From: Prevotella sp.
Lineage (GTDB): Bacteria > Bacteroidota > Bacteroidia > Bacteroidales > Bacteroidaceae
Assembly: GCA_017458125.1 (NCBI GenBank)
Contig: JAFTGB010000023.1
Coordinates: forward strand, 1-63,046
Direction of reading: 5' to 3'
Length of the DNA stretch: 63,046 nt
Shown here: in pieces, positions 41,045 through 49,165 of the stretch
Position numbering within the stretch: position 1 is the stretch's first letter
How the letters are laid out: each line of letters begins with the position of its first letter
Made by a program: the position numbers and the translations under genes
The notes under the pieces: generated by a model
Seen by the model: the letters and a program-made list of their open reading frames with translations, nothing else
Told to the model about the DNA's origin: nothing
The model's database searches: none

Positions 41045-41848
41045 TTAGTTATTTAAGTTATACGCTTCTTGTGTCATGTAGACGGCCACCATGTCGCGCC
41101 ATAGCTCGTCGGCTGGCATGTAGACCAGTCCGCCGTTGGGCTGGTCGGCGCCCCACGAGTTTTTCAGCACGTAGTAGCTGTTGCCGCGCTTGTCGTGCGC
41201 TGTGCCGACGATGGCCATGGCGTGCCGCTTGCTCTCCCAGCAGACGGGGTGGCGCCGCTGCAGTGCGCGGTCTACGTGGTGGCGCAGCGTGTCCTGCGGC
41301 ACGTTGAGCAGCCGGTTGTGCTCCCAGTTGTCGGCGATGGGTACTTCCACCTTATTATAATAGTTGGAGTCCGGTAGGCTGGTCAGCGACAGGTACTCGT
41401 CGGGGGCACACACGGAGTGGGCAAACTCTTTCGGCGTGTACCGGGCCCCCAGCATGAACACCCACTGCGGCATGGGCATGTCGCCGGGTGCGTCGTCGGG
41501 CATCACGTCGTACCCCACGATGCCCATGTGCTGCAGCATGTTGAGCAGCGTCTGGCACATGGCCCGTTGCGAGGTGGGGGTGGGGTGGAGACCCGTCAGC
41601 CGCTGGTAGTCAGCCAGCTTGCGGCCGATGTAGACCGCCGACAGGTTGACGCTGTCGCCACGCAGCAGGTGCTCCGTCTCGATGGTAGCCAGCATGGCAT
41701 AGGCCCAGCACAGCTCTGACTTGCCTTGGTTCTTGACGGGAGTCATGGGCAGCAGCACGTCGTGGGTGTAGTCCCCCTGCGGCCGCTGCCTGTTGCAGCC
41801 CGTCAGTGCCACGAGGGCAGTCAGTAGTAGTAACCACTTGCGCGTCAC
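41045..41848 (-). CDS. C1A papain-like cysteine peptidase, lipoprotein
   Basis: Predicted lipoprotein peptidase of 267 residues. A GTG start at 41848 gives the lipobox LLTALVALTGC; the longer frame up to 41968 runs through the promoter and the divergent gene, so it is not used. The oxyanion Gln and catalytic Cys are in VKNQGKSELCWAYAM (about 42-48), catalytic His in KRHAMAIVG (about 211) and Asn in LKNSWG (about 228). A -7 box TAACTTTG ends 5 bp upstream, so the mRNA seems leaderless at GTG. It is first in an operon with the PL1-CE8 fusion and the small peptide. It could process exported proteins; target unknown. Confidence 0.88.
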   Translation of the reverse strand: MTRKWLLLLTALVALTGCNRQRPQGDYTHDVLLPMTPVKNQGKSELCWAYAMLATIETEHLLRGDSVNLSAVYIGRKLADYQRLTGLHPTPTSQRAMCQTLLNMLQHMGIVGYDVMPDDAPGDMPMPQWVFMLGARYTPKEFAHSVCAPDEYLSLTSLPDSNYYNKVEVPIADNWEHNRLLNVPQDTLRHHVDRALQRRHPVCWESKRHAMAIVGTAHDKRGNSYYVLKNSWGADQPNGGLVYMPADELWRDMVAVYMTQEAYNLNN

Positions 41849-41853
41849 GGCTG

Positions 41854-41861
41854 CAAAGTTA
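41854..41861 (-). promoter_or_regulatory. Leaderless promoter of the C1 peptidase operon
   Basis: The minus strand reads TAACTTTG ending 5 bp before the GTG at 41848. Predicted transcription starts at or next to the start codon. Confidence 0.65.
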
Positions 41862-41905
41862 CTAAGAAAAAGAAAGATTAAAGATGAAAAAAGAAAAATA
41901 ATTCG

Positions 41906-41913
41906 TATCTTTG
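41906..41913 (+). promoter_or_regulatory. Promoter -7 box of the second M6 gene
   Basis: TATCTTTG lies 23 bp upstream of the ATG at 41937, divergent to the C1 peptidase promoter. Confidence 0.6.
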
Positions 41914-41936
41914 CCGAAAATTTCAACATTTTAGCT

Positions 41937-43751
41937 ATGAAGAGACTGATTTTCAGCGTGTTCATCACGCTTCTAAGTACGGTGGCCGTATGGGCTTCGC
42001 GGGCCTATTCGGAACCGATGACCGTTGTGCAGCCCGACGGCAGCAGCCTGACGGTGGTGCTCAACGGCGACGAGCACTTCCACTGGATGCAGACCATGGA
42101 CGGCGTATTAGTGGTTAACACGGGCAAGGGCTACTTCGTGGCCCACATAGATGAGCAGGGCGCGATGACAGCCACCGGACAGCTGGCCCACGAGGCCATG
42201 CAGCGCAGCGTCAGCGAGACGGCCATGGTGAGCGTGCAGGCCAGCCGCAAGGCCCTGTTCCACGCCCGTGGCGAGCAGCTTGCTGTCGCCAGCCGCCGTG
42301 CCGCCGTCACCACTGCTGGCACGTTCCCCCATACGGGTTCGCCCAAGGTGCTGGTGGTGCTGGCCCAGTTTCAGGACGTGCAGTTCACGATGGCCGACCC
42401 CGTCAAGTCGTTCGACCAATACTACAACAGCACCGCCAAGGGAGCCTTGGAGAACTACGGCAACCGCGAGGACAAGAACTACAGCAGCGTGCGCGGCTAC
42501 TTCGAGGCATGCAGTAACGGTGCGTTCACCCCGGAGTTCACCGTCGTGGGTCCGCTGACGTTGCCCGGCACGCTGGCTACCTACGGTGCCAACACGTCGG
42601 GCGAGGACTCCAACATCGGCCAGTTCTATACCGATGTGATGAACCTGTTGGACGCGCAGGACTTCGACTTCCAGCCCTTTGTCAACGACAGGGCCAACAC
42701 CATTGAGACCGTTATCGTCATCTATGCCGGCTACGGTGAGAATGTCGGAGCAGCGGCCGACGCCATATGGGCAAAGAACAGTCTCACGGTGCGCAAGAGC
42801 AAGAGTGGCGTCAGTGTGCAGCGTTTCTGCATCAGCAGCGAGCTGAACGGTGCAAGCATCGCGAGTTTCTCGTCAGGCATCCCTTGGATTAACGGCATCG
42901 GTGTCGCCGTACACGAGTTCTCGCACTCGTTAGGACTGCCCGACATGTACCCCAACACAAAAGCCTCGCGCAGCGTCAACAACCAGACCATGGAGTTCTG
43001 GGACCTGATGGACTACGGCGAGTACCTGAACAACGGCTACAACCCCACGCCCTACACGGCCTGGGAGCAGGAGACGATGAGCTGGTTGGAGATAGAGGAG
43101 CTGACAGCTCCTGCTGCCGACATCACGCTGATACCGCTGCTGGAGGGCGGCAAGGCCTATAAGTTCAACAACGGCGGCAGCAACGAGGAGTGGTTTATCC
43201 TTGAGAACGTGCAGCAGCGCGGTTTCAACAGTCGTGCCTACGGGCACGGCCTGTTAGTGTGCCACGTCAACTACGCCAAGAGCACCGTAACCTCCGTCGA
43301 CTATCCCAACAACGAGGCCGGCAAGCCGCGCATGACCATTGTGCCTGCTGACGGACTGCTCATCAGCGGCTTCCAGACGCTGAAAAGCAATGGCGCATCG
43401 CAGGGCTATGGCGGTACGTACACACAGGATGAGTATAAGGCCAGCTTGGCCGGCGACCCCTTCCCCGGTTCGCAGGGTGTCACCATGCTGACTGCCAAGC
43501 AGGAGCTGCCGGGCTTTGCCTACTACAACGGCGAGGCCACGCCTGCCTACTCGTTGGCTAACATCCGTGAGGACGAAGAGACGGGCTTCATCACCTTCGA
43601 CTTCACCGACCAGGACCCGACGGGGATTAGGGTAATTGAGAATGGAGAAATGAGGACGGACAATTGCTATAACCTGCAGGGACAGCGCGTGGCGCAGCCA
43701 ACGCGCGGCATCTATATCAAGAACGGTCGCAAGGTTGTGGTCAATAAATAG
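41937..43751 (+). CDS. M6-family secreted metalloprotease with type IX-like tail
   Basis: Predicted secreted zinc peptidase of 604 residues. The start MKRLIFSVFITLLSTVAVWA is a signal peptide; the open frame before it overlaps the promoter. A propeptide-like region (about 20-130, with LNGDEHFHWMQTMDGVLVV) precedes the M6 domain, with HEFSHSLGLPDMY (HExxH at about 325) and RAYGHGLLVCHVNY. The C-terminal tail YNLQGQRVAQPTRGIYIKNG is the common Prevotella type IX-like sorting signal. It is a paralogue of the M6 enzyme at 30054-32327 but lacks its anchor-J domain. Single gene, divergent from the C1 peptidase and ended by the terminator at 43784-43818. Confidence 0.88.
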   Translation: MKRLIFSVFITLLSTVAVWASRAYSEPMTVVQPDGSSLTVVLNGDEHFHWMQTMDGVLVVNTGKGYFVAHIDEQGAMTATGQLAHEAMQRSVSETAMVSVQASRKALFHARGEQLAVASRRAAVTTAGTFPHTGSPKVLVVLAQFQDVQFTMADPVKSFDQYYNSTAKGALENYGNREDKNYSSVRGYFEACSNGAFTPEFTVVGPLTLPGTLATYGANTSGEDSNIGQFYTDVMNLLDAQDFDFQPFVNDRANTIETVIVIYAGYGENVGAAADAIWAKNSLTVRKSKSGVSVQRFCISSELNGASIASFSSGIPWINGIGVAVHEFSHSLGLPDMYPNTKASRSVNNQTMEFWDLMDYGEYLNNGYNPTPYTAWEQETMSWLEIEELTAPAADITLIPLLEGGKAYKFNNGGSNEEWFILENVQQRGFNSRAYGHGLLVCHVNYAKSTVTSVDYPNNEAGKPRMTIVPADGLLISGFQTLKSNGASQGYGGTYTQDEYKASLAGDPFPGSQGVTMLTAKQELPGFAYYNGEATPAYSLANIREDEETGFITFDFTDQDPTGIRVIENGEMRTDNCYNLQGQRVAQPTRGIYIKNGRKVVVNK

Positions 43752-43783
43752 TAAATCGAAAATAATTAAATCGTAAATATTAA

Positions 43784-43818
43784 AAGCGGGCTCGGTGGTC
43801 ATTGCCACTGGCCCGCTT
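43784..43818. terminator. Bidirectional terminator between M6 and PL1 genes
   Basis: AAGCGGGC (43784-43791) pairs with GCCCGCTT (43811-43818), with an inner GTGG/CCAC stem. It lies between two convergent genes. Confidence 0.8.
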
Positions 43819-43849
43819 CCTTCGTTTTAGTAGTTAGTTGGTTATGTTT

Positions 43850-46800
43850 TTATTCTGTAGGTACGAGAATGATGAGCATCACCATCGACTCCTCGCTTCC
43901 CTTCTTGATGACGTACTGCGTGTTGGCGGTGATGTCGATGGGGTTGGCCTCGAAGTAGTTACCTGCTTCACTGACCGTGCCAGTTAGTGCGGTCACTGTG
44001 CCGTTGATGCTGATGTCGCTATATTTTTTCGATTTTGACATGACGAGCGTCATCTTGTAGTTCTGCGTCGGCGTGAAAGTGATGGAACCTTTGGAGTTCA
44101 TCTTTATACCTTTCTTATAATAGGTACCTCCGTAGGTTATCTTGCCGTCGCCATACTCACCCGCAGCGGTGAACATGCTGTTCGAGGAAGAACCGTCGAA
44201 GCTGACAGTGATGGTGCCTTCTGGTGTCGGTGTCACCTCACCGCCGGGCTCGTCGCCACCGCCGGGCTGGTCGCCGCCTCCGGGTTCTTCACCGCCGTCG
44301 ACGGGCACGAGCTTGATATAGAAGAGGTTGAACGACGTGCTCTTGGTAATGGTGTACGCGCCAGCCTCCAAGGTGGTCTCCAAGATGCCGCTGGCGTTGG
44401 TCTCGTACTCCTTGTCGTTGATGAGCACCTTGCCGGCCTTGTCGAAGACCATGGTCAGCTTCATGGCCTTGGTGATGGTGAAGGCGATGCTGGTCTTGCT
44501 CTCCATCTTCAGGCAGATGCTGTATGTCTTGCCGCCGTAGGTGACAGAGCCCTTGCTGTCGGAGTAGCTGCCGGAGATAGAGAAGGCGGTGCTGGACGGC
44601 TTCTTGCCTTCGAAGGAGCACTCGATGGTGCCTTCGATGGTCTCGCCGGGCACGGTCTCGCCGTCGCCGCTGCCGGTGTCGTCCTTGCCGTCGTCAGTGG
44701 TGTCGCCGGTCTGGCCTGTCTGTCCGCTGGTGCCGTCGTCCACACCCGTTTCGCCGCTGGCAGCGTTCTCGTCGCCGAAGAGTCCCACTAATCCGCCCTT
44801 GTAGTTGGAGAGTATGGTCTTCAGCATCGAGTTCACGCCGTAGTCGGTGTCGTCGTTGGCTCCACTGAAGCTGAATCCGACGTCACCCTTGTTCATGCGT
44901 CCGCAGCCGAAGTAGCTGGCCAGCACGCTGGGCACGTTGGCGGCCGCGTCAGGTTCGTATGCGTACATGCGCTCCGGGTCGGTGTCGAAGTTGTTGTAGC
45001 TGTTGCCGCCGTTGAACGACTTGATGTCCTCGGGCACCTCCTGGTTGGGGTCGGTCACCTCGTAGCAGTCGAAGTGCTCCTTGGTGTCCACGCCCAAGCT
45101 CTCGGCAGTCACCATTTTTCCTTTTGTCAGGATTTCAGTGGCACCGTAGGGCCAGTAGGAGGTGGTGGCGCCCGTGATGATGTTGCCGTACGACTTAATC
45201 ATGCCGCCCGACTCCTTGCTGAAGGTGCCGTAGTTGCTCGGGTCGTACTTGCTGCTGCCGGCGTAGACGTCGTTGCCCTGCAGCGAAATCATCATCGGGA
45301 ACTTGGTGTTGCGGAAGTAGTTGCGCTCGACGAAGAGGCTGGAGCCTTGCGTGGAGCCGGCGCCGTACTTCGACACGCCGTCGTAGTAGTTGTTGTAGAC
45401 GTGTACGGTTTTCACACGGACGCGCGGCATGCGCGAGTCAGCGTGGTCGAACCAGTTGTGGTGATAGGTGACGTAGTCCGACGTTGTCTCGCCGCTCAGT
45501 CCGCAGAGCGACGCCTTGCCGCAGTCCCAGAAGTGGATGTTGTCGAAGGTGCAGTAGCGCGTGCCCTTCTTCAGGTCGAGGGAGCCGTCGCCCTTGGCCT
45601 GGTCGGAGTCGCTGCCGGGCTTGCCGTAGAAGATGTCGTTATGGTGTATCCAGACGCGGAGGCACTGCGTAAGCTCGATGCCGTCGTCGGCTTGGTTCAT
45701 GATGCCTAAGTTACGGATTTCAATGGAGCCTGCTCGGTTGAAGCGGAAGCCGATGCCGTTCATGGTGGCGTCGTCGCCGATGCCTTCGTAGGTGACGTTC
45801 TGCGAGCTGCCGAAGCTCTTACCTTTTAGGTTCAGGCAGCCCTTCTCGCCTAAGAGCTGTGCGCCGTCCACCTTGCTGCTGCTGATGTTGCCGATAAAGC
45901 GGATGGCGAAAGGCCGTGTCTCGTAACCCTTCTCCAAAGCCCTGAGGATGAGGCCCAGGCCGGTGAAGGTCTCCCGCTTGTCGCTGCCGGTCTTGACTTC
46001 GCAGGTGATGGTGTTGAAGTTGTTGCTGGTGATATACAGGACGACGGCGTTGGCCTTCAGCGTACCGTCGTTGTTGTAGGCACCGACACCGGCGGCACGG
46101 TCGAAGAAGGCGAAGCCCTCGCGGTTGTAGTTGCGTACCTCGATGCTGGTGGCCTCGTTGGCATTGTCCGTCATCTCCCTGCCGTTAGCATCGACGGGCA
46201 CCACTTTCAAGCTGTAGTCGCCAGCCGTCAGGCCCACCGCGTCGGCGCGTCCGTAGCTGCCGTAGTTGCGCACCAGCTGTTGGTCAATCTTGGTGTACTG
46301 CTCGTACTGGCCGCCAGCGACGTAGACGTTGTAGCTCGTGGCACCCTCCATGAGTTTGAACTTGACGTAGGCCGACTCGAACCAGCCGCGGGCCTCAGTA
46401 ATCTCGACGACACCGGCGGGGTTCTGGAACTCGCCGTCAGCCACCGTCTCGTCCACGGGGCCAGGCTCGTCACCACCGCCGGGCTCTTCGCCGCCGCCCT
46501 GGCTCTGCTCTGCCAGTTTGAAACCGATGGTCTTGACGCTGTTCTTGTAGGTGTAGTTGCCTACGGCCTGATTGACGGTCACGTCGTTGCCGCTGAAGTC
46601 AATGCTGCTGACGCTCTCCGTGTTGTAATACTTGGTGGTGCCGTCCTTCAGCGTCAGGATGGCCTGGTTCTTCTGCGCGTTCTGTGTGGTGGAGAAGTCG
46701 CCGCCCGTGGGTTCGTCGGTCTGCGAGCCGCCGTCGCCGCTCACCTCGATGCTGAAGACGTTGATGGAGCCTCCGCTGCACTTGAAGGTGACGGCTCCGT

Positions 46801-47275
46801 CAGCCAGTACCGTTGCCGTACCCGTCTGCGTGGTGTTCTTGTCGGCTGCGTTGAGTCCCGAGATGCCGGAGAGATTGTCCACTTCGTCGAAGGTGACAGC
46901 CGTGGCTCCTGTAGAGGCGCACACGATTTTCACCACCTGGCCTTTTTTCAGTGTGGGCGTGGTGAGGGGAATGTTCTTGCCGGCCAGCTGCAGGCGGTTG
47001 TTGACGTCAATGCGTATCTTCTTGGCGGCAGCGTCCACGGTGAGTCCCTGTGTGAGCTGTAGCTCCTTGCCACCGGCAGTGATGGGGCCGCTGATGGCGT
47101 TGATGCTCTCGTAGCGGTTGCTCGACTCGGTGTAGCTCCACTCGCTGGTGGCGGCCTTCAGGGCGGCCACGTCGGCATCGCTGGTTTTCGTGAAGTCCCA
47201 CGACTGGGCGTTCACGCTGCTGCTCAGTCCCAGCATGAGGGTGAGCAGGGTAAGGATAGCGGTTAGTTTCTTCAT
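43850..47275 (-). CDS. Pectate lyase family 1 protein, multidomain
   Basis: Predicted secreted pectate lyase of 1141 residues. After a signal peptide (MKKLTAILTLLTLMLGLSSSV) come a beta-sandwich module (about 25-180) and a short segment QAILTLKDGTTKYYNTESV, which is common in Prevotella secreted proteins. A Gly/Glu/Pro linker and an Fn3-like module (about 290-380) follow. The PL1 beta-helix (about 385-760) carries VWIHHNDIFYG, YHHNWFDHADSRMPRVRV (about 615) and YNNYYDG. Two related C-terminal beta-sandwich repeats follow, starting GTIECSFEGKKPSSTAF and GTITVSFDGSSSNSMF and separated by a GGGDQPGGGDEPGGE linker. They are probably carbohydrate-binding. No type IX tail is visible. It is downstream of the small secreted protein at 21 bp. 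Confidence 0.9.
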   Translation of the reverse strand: MKKLTAILTLLTLMLGLSSSVNAQSWDFTKTSDADVAALKAATSEWSYTESSNRYESINAISGPITAGGKELQLTQGLTVDAAAKKIRIDVNNRLQLAGKNIPLTTPTLKKGQVVKIVCASTGATAVTFDEVDNLSGISGLNAADKNTTQTGTATVLADGAVTFKCSGGSINVFSIEVSGDGGSQTDEPTGGDFSTTQNAQKNQAILTLKDGTTKYYNTESVSSIDFSGNDVTVNQAVGNYTYKNSVKTIGFKLAEQSQGGGEEPGGGDEPGPVDETVADGEFQNPAGVVEITEARGWFESAYVKFKLMEGATSYNVYVAGGQYEQYTKIDQQLVRNYGSYGRADAVGLTAGDYSLKVVPVDANGREMTDNANEATSIEVRNYNREGFAFFDRAAGVGAYNNDGTLKANAVVLYITSNNFNTITCEVKTGSDKRETFTGLGLILRALEKGYETRPFAIRFIGNISSSKVDGAQLLGEKGCLNLKGKSFGSSQNVTYEGIGDDATMNGIGFRFNRAGSIEIRNLGIMNQADDGIELTQCLRVWIHHNDIFYGKPGSDSDQAKGDGSLDLKKGTRYCTFDNIHFWDCGKASLCGLSGETTSDYVTYHHNWFDHADSRMPRVRVKTVHVYNNYYDGVSKYGAGSTQGSSLFVERNYFRNTKFPMMISLQGNDVYAGSSKYDPSNYGTFSKESGGMIKSYGNIITGATTSYWPYGATEILTKGKMVTAESLGVDTKEHFDCYEVTDPNQEVPEDIKSFNGGNSYNNFDTDPERMYAYEPDAAANVPSVLASYFGCGRMNKGDVGFSFSGANDDTDYGVNSMLKTILSNYKGGLVGLFGDENAASGETGVDDGTSGQTGQTGDTTDDGKDDTGSGDGETVPGETIEGTIECSFEGKKPSSTAFSISGSYSDSKGSVTYGGKTYSICLKMESKTSIAFTITKAMKLTMVFDKAGKVLINDKEYETNASGILETTLEAGAYTITKSTSFNLFYIKLVPVDGGEEPGGGDQPGGGDEPGGEVTPTPEGTITVSFDGSSSNSMFTAAGEYGDGKITYGGTYYKKGIKMNSKGSITFTPTQNYKMTLVMSKSKKYSDISINGTVTALTGTVSEAGNYFEANPIDITANTQYVIKKGSEESMVMLIILVPTE

Positions 47276-47296
47276 AGTCTGTTCTTTCTCCTTCCT

Positions 47297-47647
47297 TTAC
47301 TTGATAACTATCTTCTTGCCGTCCACAATGTAGACTCCTTTGGTCAGTCGGGCCACGCTCTCGCCTACCACCTGTCCCTTCAGGTTGTAGACCGTCTTGC
47401 CCTCCAGTCCGTACTTCTCGCTGAGTGTGATGCGGTCGTCAATACTGGTGGCTTCGCTGAAGTCGATGACGATTTCCGACATTTTCGCCGTCTGGTCGGC
47501 AGTGCCGTCGTTGTAGTGGATAATCATGTTATCCCCCTCGAAGGTGATTTTGGAAATCTTAGAACTGCTGATCTTCTGCACGTCGTCGGCCATGGCCATG
47601 GCTGACAGGCTGAAAAGACATGCCATCAAAAATAGCTTCTTCATCAT
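47297..47647 (-). CDS. Small secreted protein with type IX-like tail, 116 residues
   Basis: Predicted secreted protein whose start is MMKKLFLMACLFSLSAMAMA; the longer frame to 47716 spans the promoter. The body KISKITFEGDNMIIHYNDGT and MSEIVIDFSEATSI resembles the short KDGTTKYYN...IDFSG segment inside the PL1 protein downstream. The C-terminus TVYNLKGQVVGESVARLTKG ending KKIVIK is a type IX-like sorting tail. So it is essentially a sorting tail plus one small module. It precedes the PL1 gene by 21 bp and shares its promoter (47682-47713). Role unknown; possibly a partner of the lyase. Confidence 0.7.
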   Translation of the reverse strand: MMKKLFLMACLFSLSAMAMADDVQKISSSKISKITFEGDNMIIHYNDGTADQTAKMSEIVIDFSEATSIDDRITLSEKYGLEGKTVYNLKGQVVGESVARLTKGVYIVDGKKIVIK

Positions 47648-47681
47648 AAGTATTTGTTTTTTAGTTCTGGTTATTTCTCTG

Positions 47682-47713
47682 CAAAAGTAACTGAAATATC
47701 TGACATTAGCAAA
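47682..47713 (-). promoter_or_regulatory. Promoter of the small protein/PL1 operon
   Basis: The minus strand reads TACTTTTG (47682-47689) and TTTG (47710-47713), 20 nt apart. Confidence 0.65.
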
Positions 47714-47764
47714 CATTCTGCTGACTTTTAAGCGTAAACGTTTTCACACTCAAGGATTTTTGCG

Positions 47765-47772
47765 TAATTTTG
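47765..47772 (+). promoter_or_regulatory. Leaderless promoter of the U32 gene
   Basis: TAATTTTG ends 5 bp before the ATG at 47778, so transcription would begin at the start codon. This argues against the in-frame ATG at 47760. Confidence 0.55.
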
Positions 47773-47777
47773 CAGCC

Positions 47778-49019
47778 ATGAATTCACTGACAGATTTTGA
47801 GATTATGGCACCGGTGGGCAGCCGCGACGCGCTGGCCGCCGCCCTGAAGGCGGGTGCAGGCTCCGTCTACTTCGGCGTGGAGCAGCTGAACATGCGGTCA
47901 CATTCCGCCAACCATTTCACCATCGACGACCTGCGCGACATCGCCGCCACCTGCCGCGAGCATGGCGTCAAGAGCTACCTGACCGTCAACACCATCATCT
48001 ATGGCGAGGACATTGCGCTGATGCACCAGATTATAGATGCCGCCGTCGAGGCGCGCATCACCGCCGTCATTGCCTCCGACGTGGCCGTCATGACCTACTG
48101 CCGTGCGGTGGGCATGGAGGTGCACCTCTCCACGCAGCTCAACATCTCTAACATCGAGGCGCTGCGTTTCTATGCCCAGTTTGCCGACGTGGTGGTGCTG
48201 GCGCGCGAATTGAACATGGAGCAGGTGGCCGACATCCACCGCCAGATAGAGGCTGAGCACATCTGCGGTCCCAACGGCCAGCCGGTGCGCATCGAGATGT
48301 TCTGCCACGGCGCGCTGTGCATGGCCGTCAGCGGCAAGTGCTACATGAGTCTTGACAACACCGGACGCTCGGCCAACCGTGGCGCATGCATGCAGATTTG
48401 CCGCCGTTCCTACTTGGTCACCGACCGCGAAACGGGTACGGAATTAGAGATAGACAACAAGTACATCATGTCGCCCAAAGACTTGAAGACCATCCGGTTC
48501 ATCGACCGCCTCATGCGTGCTGGCGTGCGCGTATTTAAAATAGAAGGGCGTGCGCGCGGGCCCGAATATGTGCTTACCGTTGTGCAGTGCTACCGCGAGG
48601 CCATCCAGTCGGTGCTGGACGGCACGTTCACCGAGGACAAGAAGGACGCGTGGGACGAGCGTCTGGCTACCGTTTTCAACCGTGGCTTCTGGGACGGCTA
48701 CTACCAGGGGCAGCTGTTGGGCGAGTGGAACAGCAACTACGGGTCGAACGCCACCGAGCGCAAGCAGTACATCGGCAAGGGCGTGAAGTATTTCTCGCGT
48801 TTAGGTGTCGCCGAGTTCACTGTTGAGGCCGACACCTTCTCGGTGGGCGACAAGATGCTCATCACCGGACCCACCACGGGAGCCCTCTACGTCACCGTTG
48901 ACGAGATACACGACGACACGTCATCCATCCAGACGGCCCAGCAGGGCACGCGTGTCAGCATTCGTGTCCCCGAGAAGGTCCGTCCCAGCGACAAGCTGTT
49001 TAAGATAATCAAAGGATAG
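47778..49019 (+). CDS. U32 family protein (TrhP/RlhA-type RNA hydroxylation)
   Basis: Predicted cytosolic protein of 413 residues from the U32 group. Despite the peptidase name, many members help hydroxylate uridine or cytidine in tRNA or rRNA. The N-terminal barrel begins FEIMAPVGSRDALAAALKAG. The cysteine set for an iron-sulfur cluster is in EMFCHGALCMAVSGKCYMS and NRGACMQICRR. KYIMSPKDLKT and VFKIEGRARGPEYV follow. The start ATG 47778 is chosen because it follows a -7 box directly; an ATG six codons upstream overlaps it. Monocistronic. Whether it is the tRNA (TrhP) or rRNA (RlhA) type cannot be told from sequence alone. Confidence 0.85.
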   Translation: MNSLTDFEIMAPVGSRDALAAALKAGAGSVYFGVEQLNMRSHSANHFTIDDLRDIAATCREHGVKSYLTVNTIIYGEDIALMHQIIDAAVEARITAVIASDVAVMTYCRAVGMEVHLSTQLNISNIEALRFYAQFADVVVLARELNMEQVADIHRQIEAEHICGPNGQPVRIEMFCHGALCMAVSGKCYMSLDNTGRSANRGACMQICRRSYLVTDRETGTELEIDNKYIMSPKDLKTIRFIDRLMRAGVRVFKIEGRARGPEYVLTVVQCYREAIQSVLDGTFTEDKKDAWDERLATVFNRGFWDGYYQGQLLGEWNSNYGSNATERKQYIGKGVKYFSRLGVAEFTVEADTFSVGDKMLITGPTTGALYVTVDEIHDDTSSIQTAQQGTRVSIRVPEKVRPSDKLFKIIKG

Positions 49020-49160
49020 ATTTACGATTTGACGATTTACGATTTACTATTTATTTACGATTTAGTTATTTAGCAATTTCTTCGGTTGTTACATCCAAAT
49101 AAATAACCAAATTATAAAATCGTAAATAAAAAGTAAATCGTAAATCGCCAAATCGTAAAT
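49020..49160. terminator. Very long hairpin between convergent U32 and GH3 genes
   Basis: Arms 49020-49063 and 49117-49160 pair at 42 of 44 positions, built from repeats of ATTTACGATTT. It fills nearly the whole 146-bp gap between the two stop codons and probably ends transcription both ways. Confidence 0.8.
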
Positions 49161-49165
49161 GAAAA

